Assembly: GCF_001659985.1 (NCBI RefSeq)
Contig: NZ_LYCS01000009.1
Coordinates: 1 to 64,000, forward strand
DNA length: 64,000 nucleotides
Direction: 5' to 3'
DNA from: Oceanobacillus sp. Castelsardo
GTDB taxonomy: Bacteria > Bacillota > Bacilli > Bacillales > Amphibacillaceae
Shown: one piece after another, positions 37,082 through 46,635 of the stretch
Layout of the letters: every line of letters starts with the position of its first letter
Numbering within the stretch: the stretch's first letter is position 1
The notes under the pieces: model-generated
What the model was told of the DNA's origin: nothing
What the model saw: only the letters and a program-made list of their open reading frames with translations
The model's database searches: none
Program-made: the position numbers and the translations under genes

Positions 37082-38545
37082 TTATAGTTTAATGGTGATA
37101 TTCGATAACTCGGTATAAAAATCAAGACTATGCATACCTCCAGCTCTTCCAATACCACTTTGATTCGCTCCTCCAAATGGAGTTCGTAAATCCCTTAAGA
37201 ACCAAGTGTTTACCCAAATAATCCCAGCTCGAATGGATTGAGCTACATTATGAGCTCGTTTGATGTCATTTGTCCAAATGGTGGCACTTAAACCATAATG
37301 GGTATCATTCGCTTGCATAATTACTTCTTCTTCCATATCAAATGGTGTAATCGTTACAATTGGGCCAAAAATTTCTTCCTTCATACAGCGAGAGGTTCTT
37401 TCTAGTCCAGTAATAATCGTTGGCTCGATATAATAACCTGAATCTAAATCTTCCGGACGTCCCCCACCTGTTACTATTTCTCCACCATCGTTTTTAGCAA
37501 TCGCCAAATAACTTATAACGCTTTCATAATGTTCCTTACTAATTAAAGCACCTATATCCGTATCTTCATGTAATGGATTTCCTACTTTTAATTCCTTTGT
37601 TCGCTCAGCAAATTTTTTTACAAATTCTTCATATACTGGCCGTTCTACATAAATGCGGGATCCACACAAACAAACTTCACCTTGGTTAATAAAGCTTGAT
37701 TTAATAGTTGTGTCAATCACTTCGTCTAAATCAGCATCCGCAAAAATAATATTCGGATTTTTTCCACCTAATTCAAATGATAGCTTTTTCAATGATTCCG
37801 CACCAGATTTCATGATGGCCTTACCTGTTTTCACCTCACCGATAAATGAAATCGCGTCAACATCTGGGTGGTTAGAAATTGCTTCACCAGCAGAATCTGT
37901 ACCATAACCGTGAACTAAATTAACTACTCCATTCGGCAAGCCTGCTTCCTTACAAATCTCCATTAGAACTGTAGCAGTTAATGGCGTCCATTCAGAAGGT
38001 TTAATAACGGTTGTATTTCCTGTTGCAAGCGCTGGAGCTAACTTCCATGTTAAAAGAAGTAACGGTAAGTTCCATGGTTTAATCAGTCCAACTACCCCAA
38101 CCGGATGTCGATAGGAATAATGAAACGCTTCTTGATCTTGTTGATAAGCTTCATTTCCAATTGACATCATGTAATCCGCATAAAAATGAAAATTATACGC
38201 TGCTCGCGGAATATCTATTTTTTTTGCCAAGGTTAATGGCTTTCCTGTATCTAACGATTCTAAATACGCTAATTCATCTACCCTCTCTAAAATAAGATCG
38301 CCAATTCGTCTAAGAATCTTCGAACGCTCTTGTAGTGTGTAGTCTTTCCAAGGACCATCTAAAGCTCTTCTCGCAGCAGCAACAGCATAATTTACTTCTT
38401 CTTCTCCTGCCTCAGCGACTGTACCAATTAATTCTTCTGTTGCAGGATTAATATTTTGGAAAGTTTTTAGATTCTGAGAATCAGTAAACTGGCCATTAAT
38501 AAAATGTTGACTATGAATTGTTTTTGTTTTCGTTTCCATCTGCAA
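37082..38545 (-). CDS. Muconate-semialdehyde dehydrogenase (second paralogue)
   Basis: 487 residues, aligned end to end with the product of 28982-30445 and with the same catalytic motifs (FELGGKNPN, NQGEVCLCGSR). It heads the operon that continues with the ring-cleavage enzyme, PobA and the TRAP genes. It may oxidise 2-hydroxymuconate semialdehyde, or the 5-carboxylated semialdehyde before decarboxylation. The TTG at 38545 lies six bases after GGGGGA; ATG 38539 is the alternative. Confidence 0.88.
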   Translation of the reverse strand: MQMETKTKTIHSQHFINGQFTDSQNLKTFQNINPATEELIGTVAEAGEEEVNYAVAAARRALDGPWKDYTLQERSKILRRIGDLILERVDELAYLESLDTGKPLTLAKKIDIPRAAYNFHFYADYMMSIGNEAYQQDQEAFHYSYRHPVGVVGLIKPWNLPLLLLTWKLAPALATGNTTVIKPSEWTPLTATVLMEICKEAGLPNGVVNLVHGYGTDSAGEAISNHPDVDAISFIGEVKTGKAIMKSGAESLKKLSFELGGKNPNIIFADADLDEVIDTTIKSSFINQGEVCLCGSRIYVERPVYEEFVKKFAERTKELKVGNPLHEDTDIGALISKEHYESVISYLAIAKNDGGEIVTGGGRPEDLDSGYYIEPTIITGLERTSRCMKEEIFGPIVTITPFDMEEEVIMQANDTHYGLSATIWTNDIKRAHNVAQSIRAGIIWVNTWFLRDLRTPFGGANQSGIGRAGGMHSLDFYTELSNITIKL

Positions 38546-38628
38546 GCGCTTTCCCCCTCGTGTAAAAAAAATATTTCAATCTGTCTAGGTTAAAGTTACC
38601 AATGAAAAATTCCAATTTCAACTACCGT

Positions 38629-38645
38629 GTTCCGCTATATGCAAC
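38629..38645. promoter_or_regulatory. IclR-type operator motif between the two divergent operons
   Basis: GTTCCGCTATATGCAAC, 17 bp, close to the copies at 25054 and 30543. It lies between the minus-strand dehydrogenase-pobA-TRAP operon and the plus-strand amidohydrolase gene, so one site could serve both. Confidence 0.7.
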
Positions 38646-38739
38646 TTTGTTCTTTTTTTTGCAAAAATTTAGTATAAAATGATAACTAAATAAAGAAATT
38701 GTAAAGATAAATACGTTTTTTGACGAGGAGGTAGGACAG

Positions 38740-39693
38740 TTGTACGATTTTCATACACATTTCATTCCTAATCAAGTTTTAACTTGGCTACAAGATCATA
38801 AAGAAACAGTCCACGCAAAATGGGAAAAAAAGTTGCCAGACAAGCATGAGTTTTTAACTGTCAATGGAAAATGGGGATTTGAGCTAAAACCATCCTTTTA
38901 TGATTTATCCTTATATAAACAGGGATCTGTAAGTGTTGGAGTTACACATTCCGTTTTATCACCGATTCCACAATTATTTATGTACGATTTTAGCCCTGAA
39001 ATTACTACAGAGGTTTCACAAATCTATAATTCTTCTTTGGCGGAGATTGTGCAAGCTTCATCCGATCGCTTTTCAGCCCTGGGAACTGTTCCACTAACCG
39101 CACCAGAAAAGGCTGCAACTATTTTACAAGAGGCAATGAATCAGGGGTTAAAAGGAGCTATCATTGGACCTGGATTAGGAGAAAAACTTCTATCTGATGA
39201 TTTCTTCGCTCCTCTATTTGAAGAAGCCAACCGGCTAAAGGCAATTCTCTTTATACATCCACTATTAAGTACAGATCCTAGAATTAAGTCAAAAAAAATG
39301 CCGAATTTAATTGGGGTACCTTGGGAAACAACAGTGACCGCAACAGACATTATTTTAAGTGGACTCATTGACAAATATCCGGACGTTAAGATTGTCTTTG
39401 CCCATGGAGGAGGCTTCCTTCCATATCAATTAGGACGTATGGATAAAGGATTTAGTCAATGGTATGAAGTATCATCCAATCTAAGTGCAGCCCCATCAGA
39501 ATACGCAAAACGTTTCTGGTATGATACGGTGTTATGGAATCCAAATAGTTTAGATTTGTTAATTAAAACAGTCGGAGAAGATAGAGTCGTTCCCGGCTCA
39601 GACTTTCCTTTTGATCTCTCCGTATGGCCACCCGAGGTAAATAGTGAAAGAGGAAGTCATAGTTTGCTAGGGTTAACAAGTATGAATTCCTAA
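38740..39693 (+). CDS. praH: ACMSD-like amidohydrolase, likely 5-carboxy-2-hydroxymuconate-6-semialdehyde decarboxylase
   Basis: 317-residue metal-dependent TIM-barrel protein of the amidohydrolase-2 group. Metal and active-site residues are visible: DFHTHF at the N terminus, the His in LFIHPL, the His in FAHGGGFLPYQL, and Asp in GSDFPF. By analogy with the protocatechuate 2,3-cleavage pathway it removes the carboxyl group from the ring-cleavage product to give 2-hydroxymuconate semialdehyde. The start is a TTG with GAGGAGGT upstream. It is somewhat short after GSDFPF, but the ending (HSLLGL) fits the family's last helix. It is divergent from the operon carrying the dioxygenase. Confidence 0.8.
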   Translation: MYDFHTHFIPNQVLTWLQDHKETVHAKWEKKLPDKHEFLTVNGKWGFELKPSFYDLSLYKQGSVSVGVTHSVLSPIPQLFMYDFSPEITTEVSQIYNSSLAEIVQASSDRFSALGTVPLTAPEKAATILQEAMNQGLKGAIIGPGLGEKLLSDDFFAPLFEEANRLKAILFIHPLLSTDPRIKSKKMPNLIGVPWETTVTATDIILSGLIDKYPDVKIVFAHGGGFLPYQLGRMDKGFSQWYEVSSNLSAAPSEYAKRFWYDTVLWNPNSLDLLIKTVGEDRVVPGSDFPFDLSVWPPEVNSERGSHSLLGLTSMNS

Positions 39694-39704
39694 ACAAGTA
39701 GACG

Positions 39705-39740
39705 AAAAAATGAGTGAGATACCTATCCCACTCATTTTTT
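39705..39740. terminator. Bidirectional terminator between the amidohydrolase gene and guaC
   Basis: A 12-bp stem (AAAAAATGAGTG/CACTCATTTTTT) with a loop of about 12 bases, flanked by A and T runs. It closes two converging genes. Confidence 0.95.
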
Positions 39741-39745
39741 CATTA

Positions 39746-40729
39746 TTAATATACCTTATCTCCATTGAATATGGAATTTTTCACGACTACATAGTCCACA
39801 TTTCGAATCGCTTTTAGTTCTTTTCCACCAGCATATGAGATGGAGGATTGTAGATCCTGTTCCATTTCATCTAAGGTATCTTGTAGGCTTCCTTTATACT
39901 CTACATACATCTTCTTACCCTCTACGTTTTTCTTTTCACCTTTTTGAAATTCGGATGCCGATCCAAAGTATTCTTTAAATACTTTTCCATCTTTCTCAAC
40001 TGTTTCACCTGGAGATTCATCATGACCTGCAAATAAAGATCCAATCATGACCATTGACGCACCAAAGCGAATAGACTTCGCGATGTCACCATGTGTGCGA
40101 ATTCCGCCGTCTGCGATAATTGGTTTTGTAGCTGCTTTTGCACACCAGCGAAGGGCCGCTAATTGCCATCCCCCAGTACCAAATCCAGTTTTGATTTTTG
40201 TAATACATACTTTACCAGGGCCAATTCCAACTTTAGTTGCATCTGCACCAGCATTTTCTAATTCTCGAACCGCTTCTGGTGTTCCAACATTCCCAGCAAT
40301 AACAAAGCTATCTGGTAAATGTTTTTTAAGGTGTTGCACCATGGCAATAACTTGATTGGAATGCCCATGTGCAATATCAATTGTAATATATTCAGGGGAA
40401 AGTCCCTCTTCTTTCATTTGTTCAACAAAACGATATTCTTCTTCTTTTACACCGACACTAATAGAAGAATATAATCCACGCTTATTCATATCTTTAATGA
40501 AATCCATTCTTCTTTCCGGTTGGAATCGGTGCATAATGTAAAAATAACCTTTTTCTGCTAGATAGATTGCAAGTTCTTCATCTATAATGGTTTGCATATT
40601 TGCAGGTACCACTGGTAACTTAAATGTACGATTTCCTAACGTTACAGTTGTATCGCATTCAGAACGACTTCCCACTATACATTTAGCAGGAATTAATTGA
40701 ATATCTTCATAATCAAATACGTTTTCCAT
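39746..40729 (-). CDS. guaC: GMP reductase
   Basis: 327-residue TIM-barrel enzyme that deaminates GMP to IMP with NADPH, in purine salvage. The active-site Cys lies in [15 protein letters not shown], and the phosphate-binding region is [20 protein letters not shown]; the usual IMPDH CBS domains are absent, as expected. ATG 40729 follows TAGGAGTGT; the 23-residue extension lacks a site. The length equals the B. subtilis enzyme. A PurBox-like element lies about 140 bases upstream. Confidence 0.95.
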   Translation of the reverse strand: MENVFDYEDIQLIPAKCIVGSRSECDTTVTLGNRTFKLPVVPANMQTIIDEELAIYLAEKGYFYIMHRFQPERRMDFIKDMNKRGLYSSISVGVKEEEYRFVEQMKEEGLSPEYITIDIAHGHSNQVIAMVQHLKKHLPDSFVIAGNVGTPEAVRELENAGADATKVGIGPGKVCITKIKTGFGTGGWQLAALRWCAKAATKPIIADGGIRTHGDIAKSIRFGASMVMIGSLFAGHDESPGETVEKDGKVFKEYFGSASEFQKGEKKNVEGKKMYVEYKGSLQDTLDEMEQDLQSSISYAGGKELKAIRNVDYVVVKNSIFNGDKVY

Positions 40730-40868
40730 AGTATACACTCCTAAAACACGAATATTATTTATGAACACAAGAAGGAACATCCGTGTCACAAATAACAATT
40801 TACCTAATTTCTAATTATTTGTCAACACACATTTGCTAAATTACGTATGTAAATGAAGTTCAATAAAT

Positions 40869-40882
40869 AAACGTTCGGTTTT
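40869..40882. promoter_or_regulatory. PurBox-like element between guaC and the ABC exporter genes
   Basis: On the minus strand AAAACCGAACGTTT matches the PurR half-site (AWWWCCGAACWWT) closely. Functional sites are usually a pair in inverted orientation about 16 bases apart, and I see no convincing second box. guaC regulation by PurR would fit, but this remains tentative. Confidence 0.4.
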
Positions 40883-41029
40883 CACTTCAAACAAACAGAG
40901 ACACTTTGGCAATTGTACCACCTTGTATTTATTACTTTCAGACATGAAATAAGAAGCCGGAAACTGGATAACCTCAGTCAGAAACATTATAATAATAGGA
41001 AAATTCCTTATTCAAATTGGAGGTATATT

Positions 41030-42760
41030 TTGAGATATGTGTTATCGTTTTTAAAACCGTACAAAGTCTCCGCCAGTATTGCAATAAGTCTTATGCTTAT
41101 GGAATTAGCAATTGAACTTCTGCTCCCTCTTTTCCTAGGAATCATGATTAACGAAGGGGTAATCAATCAAAACCTAGAAAAGATTACGACGTGGGGCGGT
41201 TTGATGATTGGATTAGCCCTTTTTTCATTCATTATCGGTGTCCTAAATTCCTATTATTCGACCCATGTTAGTTTTTCTTATGGCTACGATCTACGACAAA
41301 AGTTATTTGAAAAGATTCAATCCTTTTCCTTTAAAAACCTAAATCAATACCCTACTTCAGCACTCGTTACTCGGTTTACCAATGATATTCGGCAAGTCCA
41401 AAACACGGTCTATATGGGACTACGAATTATGGCAAAAGCACCTTTAGTCGTGGTTGGTGGGGTTGTGATGGCATTTGTCGTGAATGCAAGGCTTGCACTC
41501 ATTTTCTGTATTTCTGTTCCCCTGCTCCTCTTTTTCTTAGTCTTTGTCTTTCGTTTTGCTGGGCGAATGTTTATGAGAGTCCAAAAAAATGTGGATGGAC
41601 TTAATCGTGTGATGCAGGAAAACCTCGTTGGCATGCGTGTCATTAAAGCATTTTTACGAAGAGATTATGAACAAGACCGCTTCGATCAAGCGAATAGTGA
41701 TTTAGCTAATTCTACTCGAAGTACATTTCGTTTCGTAGAGGCATCTACACCCGTTTTATTTTTCGTGATGAATTTAAGTTTAGTCGCGATTATTTGGTTT
41801 GGAAATGTTCAAATAACCAATGGAACCACAAATGTCGGTGAAGTGGTTACGATTATTAATTACGCACTAAGGGTAGCCATGATGATTTCCATGTTTTCCT
41901 TTCTCATTTTGACCTTATCCCGAACGAAGGCATCTGGAGATCGAATTGGTGAAATATTTATGGTTAATGTTGATATTACCGATTCAGCTGATACAACAGA
42001 AAATAACGCTATACACTATGGAAAAGTGGAATTCAAAAATGTATCCTTTCAGTATCCAAATCATAATAAAAAGGTACTCCGGAACATTTCCTTCACTCTA
42101 CAACCCGGGGAAAAGTTGGCGATTATTGGGTCTACCGGTTCGGGTAAAACATCGCTTTTTCAATTGATGCCACGACTTTATGACGTTACTTCTGGGGACA
42201 TTTACATGGATAATAAATCAATTCTTTCCTATTCCTTCAAGCAATTACGTGAAAGTATTGGTTATGTGCCACAAACTCCCTTACTATTTTCGGGAACCAT
42301 TTTCGACAATATTGCATGGGGGAAAGAAAGCGTAACGAAAGATGAGGTCATTCAAGCAGCAAAGGATGCACAAATTCATCAAACCATCATGGGATTACCG
42401 GATCAATACGATACAAAGGTCGGACAAAAAGGGGTTAATTTATCAGGTGGACAGAAGCAGCGAATTTCAATCGCACGAGCACTTGTAAGAAAACCTAAAC
42501 TTTTAATGCTAGATGATAGTACAAGTGCACTTGATTTAGCAACAGAAGCAAACTTACTAAACGCATTACAAAACTATGACTGCACGATTCTAATCATTAC
42601 ACAAAAAATATCTACCGCTGCCAATGCAGAGAAAATTTTACTATTAGATGACGGCGAAATGCTTGCACTTGGGACACATGAAGAAGTCCTACAAACATCC
42701 GAGCTTTATCAAAAAATCGTGGAATCCCAATTTGGAAAGGAGTATGTCGATGTCTATTAA
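41030..42760 (+). CDS. Heterodimeric ABC exporter, subunit with a degenerate Walker B site
   Basis: 576 residues: six membrane helices (about 1-310) fused to a nucleotide-binding domain. Walker A is GSTGSGKTS, signature LSGGQKQRISIARAL, Walker B LLMLDDSTSALD. The catalytic Glu after Walker B is replaced by Asp, and the H-loop His by Gln (IITQKIST). This is the pattern of a subunit that carries the non-hydrolysing site of a heterodimer. TTG 41030 follows GGAGGT by five bases. It overlaps the partner gene by 11 bases. It resembles YfiB/YheI-type multidrug exporters; the substrate is unknown. Confidence 0.9.
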   Translation: MRYVLSFLKPYKVSASIAISLMLMELAIELLLPLFLGIMINEGVINQNLEKITTWGGLMIGLALFSFIIGVLNSYYSTHVSFSYGYDLRQKLFEKIQSFSFKNLNQYPTSALVTRFTNDIRQVQNTVYMGLRIMAKAPLVVVGGVVMAFVVNARLALIFCISVPLLLFFLVFVFRFAGRMFMRVQKNVDGLNRVMQENLVGMRVIKAFLRRDYEQDRFDQANSDLANSTRSTFRFVEASTPVLFFVMNLSLVAIIWFGNVQITNGTTNVGEVVTIINYALRVAMMISMFSFLILTLSRTKASGDRIGEIFMVNVDITDSADTTENNAIHYGKVEFKNVSFQYPNHNKKVLRNISFTLQPGEKLAIIGSTGSGKTSLFQLMPRLYDVTSGDIYMDNKSILSYSFKQLRESIGYVPQTPLLFSGTIFDNIAWGKESVTKDEVIQAAKDAQIHQTIMGLPDQYDTKVGQKGVNLSGGQKQRISIARALVRKPKLLMLDDSTSALDLATEANLLNALQNYDCTILIITQKISTAANAEKILLLDDGEMLALGTHEEVLQTSELYQKIVESQFGKEYVDVY

Positions 42761-44573
42761 CGAAATCAAAGCACCTTTTCAACACCAAAAGATTCCATTG
42801 GAGAATATGGATGATAACAAGAAAAAACGTGCAAAGAACATGTCCACTACTTTAAAAAGAATTTGGTCTTACTTAGCTAGAGAAAAAGCAAAGTTAATGT
42901 TAGTTATTTTAGCAGTTTCCCTTACTTCGGGCCTAAGCCTGCTCGGTCCATATATGGTAGGTATGGCCATTGATGATTTTATTGTTACTCGTGAACTTGC
43001 AGGATTAGGCTCCCTTTTGATTGGCCTTATCTTAATTTATCTCTTCCACTCCTTATCGATGTTTTTGCAGAACTTTTGGATGATTGGTATTGCACAAAAT
43101 ACAGTAAAAGATTTAAGGGAAAGCTTGTTCAAACAATTTCACCGGCTTCCTATTTCCTATTTTGATAAGCGTCAGCACGGTGATTTAATGAGCCGACTTA
43201 CCAATGATATCGATAACGTCAATATGGTATTAAATTCATCCGTAATCCAAATTATTGCAAGTATCCTAACCTTGGTTGGAACTATTGTTATCATGTTAAT
43301 TCTTAGTCCAATCTTGACGTTTGTCACGATGACGATCATTCCAGTAATGTTTCTTGCAATGCGCTGGATTACAAGAAGAACGAGTCGGTTATATAAAATG
43401 CAACAGCGGGATATTGGTGAAGTGAATGGTTATGTAGAGGAAATTATTTCTGGCCAACATGTCGTAAAAACGTATTCTCAAGAAGAAAAAGTAACGAAAG
43501 AGTTCGAACAACGGAATGAACAACTAAAAAACACCGGATTTTGGGCGCAAGTAATAGCCGGATTCACTCCGAAAGTGATGAATACATTAAACTTTTTAAG
43601 TTTTGCTCTTATTGCATTTGTTGGGGGACTGTTATCAATCAAAACAAATCTTGTTACAGTTGGTGTTATTGTTATTTTCACGGAATATGCCAGACAATTC
43701 ACCCGACCTTTAAATGAACTTTCGAATCAATTTAATATGCTATTATCCGCAATTGCCGGTGCAGAACGAGTATTCCAAGTGTTAGATGAAACAGAAGAAG
43801 AAATCGATGAGAAAGAGGCAAAATCCGTTTCTTCTATGAAAGGTCATGTTGTGTTTGATGACGTTGCTTTTGCTTATGAAGATACACCCATTCTAAGACA
43901 AATTCACTTTTCAGCAAAACCTGGGGATACCATTGCTTTTGTTGGTCACACTGGGGCCGGAAAAACAACTATCGTCAACCTTATCTCGCGCTTCTACGAT
44001 TACGACAGTGGGAAAATCACAATCGATGGGATGGATATAAAAGAAATAAAGCGCTCAAGCTTACGTAAGCATATGGCTTTTGTTTTACAAGATTCCTTTC
44101 TATTTCAAGGAACAGTTAAAGATAATATTCGTTACGGAAAATTAGATGCTTCAGATGAAGAAATTATTCAAGCAGCAAAAGATGCAAATGCTCATGATTT
44201 TATAAAAAAACTACCTAATGGATATAACACGGTTCTAGACCAAGAAGGTTCTGGTATCAGTCAAGGGCAGAAGCAATTATTAACAATAGCGCGAGCGATT
44301 CTTGCGGAGCCAACAATCCTTATTCTAGATGAAGCTACAAGCAATATTGATACGATCACCGAAATAAAAATCCAAGATGCATTAAAACGCCTTATGAGGG
44401 GTCGAACAAGTTTTGTCATTGCTCACCGATTAAATACGATACAAGAAGCAGATAAAATCATCATGTTAAAAAACGGCGAAATCATCGAGCAAGGCAACCA
44501 CGAACAACTTTTACAGCAAAAAGGACAGTATTACCAATTATATAAGGGACAATTATTCGAATCAGCAAATTAG
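42750..44573 (+). CDS. Heterodimeric ABC exporter, subunit with canonical catalytic Glu
   Basis: 607 residues: an N-terminal cytoplasmic tail, six membrane helices (about 45-350), and a nucleotide-binding domain with Walker A GHTGAGKTT, Walker B ILILDEATSNID and H-loop IAHRLNT. Its signature is degenerate (GISQGQKQL instead of LSGGQ). Together with the upstream subunit this gives one active and one degenerate ATP site. ATG 42750 follows AAAGGAG by seven bases, inside the end of the first gene. Export of drugs or lipids is the usual role. Confidence 0.92.
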   Translation: MSINEIKAPFQHQKIPLENMDDNKKKRAKNMSTTLKRIWSYLAREKAKLMLVILAVSLTSGLSLLGPYMVGMAIDDFIVTRELAGLGSLLIGLILIYLFHSLSMFLQNFWMIGIAQNTVKDLRESLFKQFHRLPISYFDKRQHGDLMSRLTNDIDNVNMVLNSSVIQIIASILTLVGTIVIMLILSPILTFVTMTIIPVMFLAMRWITRRTSRLYKMQQRDIGEVNGYVEEIISGQHVVKTYSQEEKVTKEFEQRNEQLKNTGFWAQVIAGFTPKVMNTLNFLSFALIAFVGGLLSIKTNLVTVGVIVIFTEYARQFTRPLNELSNQFNMLLSAIAGAERVFQVLDETEEEIDEKEAKSVSSMKGHVVFDDVAFAYEDTPILRQIHFSAKPGDTIAFVGHTGAGKTTIVNLISRFYDYDSGKITIDGMDIKEIKRSSLRKHMAFVLQDSFLFQGTVKDNIRYGKLDASDEEIIQAAKDANAHDFIKKLPNGYNTVLDQEGSGISQGQKQLLTIARAILAEPTILILDEATSNIDTITEIKIQDALKRLMRGRTSFVIAHRLNTIQEADKIIMLKNGEIIEQGNHEQLLQQKGQYYQLYKGQLFESAN

Positions 44574-44619
44574 GATTTTCCGTGATACGATTGAATTGAT
44601 AAAAGAAGGTTTTGGGGGC

Positions 44620-45357
44620 ATGGATATGAGAAGAAAAGGTAAAATGATTAATAAAGAAATACACAGCAACTATTTAAATGAAATAAAAGAAATTAAAATA
44701 TATCAACCAGAAAGCTTTTCACCACTATATAAATACAACATTTGTATCATGCAAGATGGAAATGATTTTTTCCAGATGGGACGTGTCGCTACATTAAGTG
44801 ATAAACTTCATGACGATGAAGAAATAGCGAATACTGTATTTGTCGGAATTCATTACAAGGACAGAGCGGATCGCAGGAGAAAATATCATCCAAATGGAGA
44901 AGAATATGAAGCATACACAAAATTCATTGTGAAGGAAGTCATTCCCCTTTTAGATGAAATGATTCCGACTCTTATGCTTGGGAAAACTCGTACACTCATG
45001 GGGGATTCACTTGCGGGCACCTTCGCGCTTGTGACAGCATTAAAATATCCTAACACATTTGGAAAAGTTATTATGCAATCACCTTATATCGATGAATCCG
45101 TATTAAACATTGTAAAAGAATCGAAAATAAATTTCTCTGCTATCGATATTTATCATACAATCGGGACGAAAGAAGACGAGGCCCCATTATCTGATGGGAC
45201 CGTTGAAGATTTGCTCATACCAAATCGGGAATTAAATAAACTTTTAAATGCAAAAGGGGCAAATTACACATATTACGAATTAGAAGATGGTAACCACACA
45301 TGGAAATACTGGCAAAAAGACATGCCACGAACATTAATTTCTATGTTTTCTGACTAG
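44620..45357 (+). CDS. yjcH: Putative esterase, alpha/beta hydrolase (YjcH-like)
   Basis: About 245 residues of the esterase-D/Fes-like group. The nucleophile elbow is GDSLAGTFA (Ser), with the family's N-terminal ICIMQDGNDFF and a C-terminal catalytic His in GNHTWKYWQ. The substrate is unknown. The start may be ATG 44620 or 44626; GGGGG precedes the first. Order and neighbours (yjcG, yjcF) match B. subtilis. Confidence 0.85.
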   Translation: MDMRRKGKMINKEIHSNYLNEIKEIKIYQPESFSPLYKYNICIMQDGNDFFQMGRVATLSDKLHDDEEIANTVFVGIHYKDRADRRRKYHPNGEEYEAYTKFIVKEVIPLLDEMIPTLMLGKTRTLMGDSLAGTFALVTALKYPNTFGKVIMQSPYIDESVLNIVKESKINFSAIDIYHTIGTKEDEAPLSDGTVEDLLIPNRELNKLLNAKGANYTYYELEDGNHTWKYWQKDMPRTLISMFSD

Positions 45358-45384
45358 GGAAGTTTTGGTATAATATTAGAAAAG

Positions 45385-45465
45385 CGGCATTCCCCAAAGG
45401 CCATGGCGAATGCCTCAGTTGTACTTATTCAGGAAGCATCTGTTTACCTTCCTAATTACAAGTAA
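45385..45465 (+). repeat. Dispersed structured repeat of about 80 bp, copy 1
   Basis: The sequence ggcattccccaaaggcc...gaatgcctcag...tacttattcaggaagc...tttaccttcctaattacaa recurs at 51181-51257 and 54531-54610. All three are in the same orientation. Each contains a GGCATT/AATGCC stem and a second stem built on CAGGAAG/CTTTCCT. It is intergenic here, between yjcH and yjcG. Confidence 0.75.
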
Positions 45466-45497
45466 ATTCAAACGTAAATAAATGAGGAGGATCTAGC

Positions 45498-46004
45498 ATG
45501 AAATACGGGATTGCAATCTTTCCATCAAAGAACATTCAGGATGAGGCAAATTCATTTAGAAAACGTTATGACCCACATTACGCCTTAATTCCACCACACA
45601 TCACATTGAAGGACGCATTCCATGTGAGTGAAGATGAACTACAGGGAATTATTACAGAACTAAAACAAATTGCAAACGAAACGAAGCCATTTACCATTAA
45701 CATTAATAAAGTGAGTACGTTTGCACCTGTAACAAACACCATTTATTTTAAAGTAGAAGCCATTCCAGCATTAATCGAGTTACAGAAAAAGATGCATGAA
45801 GGTTTACTTACAAATAATATGACACATTCCTTCGTTCCACATATCACCATCGGACAGCAATTAATGGATGATGAATATTCGGATGTCTTTGGAACTTTGA
45901 AAATGACTAAATTTACGTTTGAAGATACAATTGATCGTTTTCAACTTTTATACCAGTTAGAAAATGAATCTTGGACAGTTTATGAAACATTTGTTTTACG
46001 CTAG
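45498..46004 (+). CDS. yjcG: 2'-5' RNA ligase-like phosphoesterase (YjcG)
   Basis: 168-residue member of the 2H phosphoesterase superfamily. The two His motifs are PHITLKDAF (about residue 34) and VPHITIGQ (about residue 117). Proteins of this group act on cyclic phosphates or RNA ends; the YjcG substrate is not known. GAGGAGG precedes the ATG. It lies between the esterase and the acetyltransferase genes, as in B. subtilis. Confidence 0.93.
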   Translation: MKYGIAIFPSKNIQDEANSFRKRYDPHYALIPPHITLKDAFHVSEDELQGIITELKQIANETKPFTININKVSTFAPVTNTIYFKVEAIPALIELQKKMHEGLLTNNMTHSFVPHITIGQQLMDDEYSDVFGTLKMTKFTFEDTIDRFQLLYQLENESWTVYETFVLR

Positions 46005-46105
46005 AAAAGAATTTTAACATACCAAGTATAAGAAAAACTTTCATGCTCGTCGTATTGAAAGAAGGACAGGCAGATATGAGTTTTTTTAATCAGAAAGGAA
46101 ATTAT

Positions 46106-46528
46106 ATGGACGTCAAAATTGTAGAAACAGAAGAAGAATTACAACAAGCTTATCATATACGTATGCTCGTATTTGTAGAAGAACAAAAAGTACCTCCAGA
46201 AGAAGAAATAGATGACTTAGAAGGGAGTTCCATTCATTTCATCGGGTATGATAATGAAAAACCAGTCGCTGCAAGCCGCCTACGTTTTGTAGATGAATAT
46301 GGAAAATTAGAGCGGATTTGTGTGTTAAAAGAAGTTCGCGGTAAATCCTTTGGAAAAGAAATCATTCAAGCGATGGAAAATGTCGTAAAAGATAAGGATT
46401 TTAAAAAAGCTAAATTAAATGCACAAACCCAAGCAGAAGGTTTCTATCAAAAACTTGGCTATCATACGGTTTCCGGAGAGTTCATGGATGCAGGTATTCC
46501 TCATGTTACAATGATTAAAGATTTATAA
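46106..46528 (+). CDS. yjcF: GNAT-family N-acetyltransferase (YjcF)
   Basis: 140 residues with the GNAT fold: RMLVFVEEQKVPPEEE, ASRLRFVDEYGKLERICVLKEVRGKS (the acetyl-CoA-binding strand and loop, RGKSFGKE) and KLNAQTQAEGFYQKLGY. The substrate is unknown. ATG 46106 follows AAAGGAA; a longer start at 46043 has no site. A terminator follows. Confidence 0.9.
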   Translation: MDVKIVETEEELQQAYHIRMLVFVEEQKVPPEEEIDDLEGSSIHFIGYDNEKPVAASRLRFVDEYGKLERICVLKEVRGKSFGKEIIQAMENVVKDKDFKKAKLNAQTQAEGFYQKLGYHTVSGEFMDAGIPHVTMIKDL

Positions 46529-46532
46529 TTTG

Positions 46533-46562
46533 AAGCGCTACGTCCACAAGATGTAGTGCTTT
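46533..46562 (+). terminator. Terminator after yjcF
   Basis: Stem AAGCGCTAC/GTAGTGCTT (one G-T pair) with a loop of about 11 bases, followed by TTTTTATTTT. It closes the yjcHGF group. Confidence 0.9.
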
Positions 46563-46635
46563 TTATTTTGGTTCGAATGGCTTTTTATATACTGGGGAGA
46601 CTAATTAATGAACCTTTATAAAGGAGTAATTAAAA

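Noticed and set aside
40730-40912. Possible purine riboswitch upstream of guaC
   Set aside because: No conserved purine-aptamer loop sequences were found. The short hairpins there are ordinary; only a PurBox-like element is supportable.
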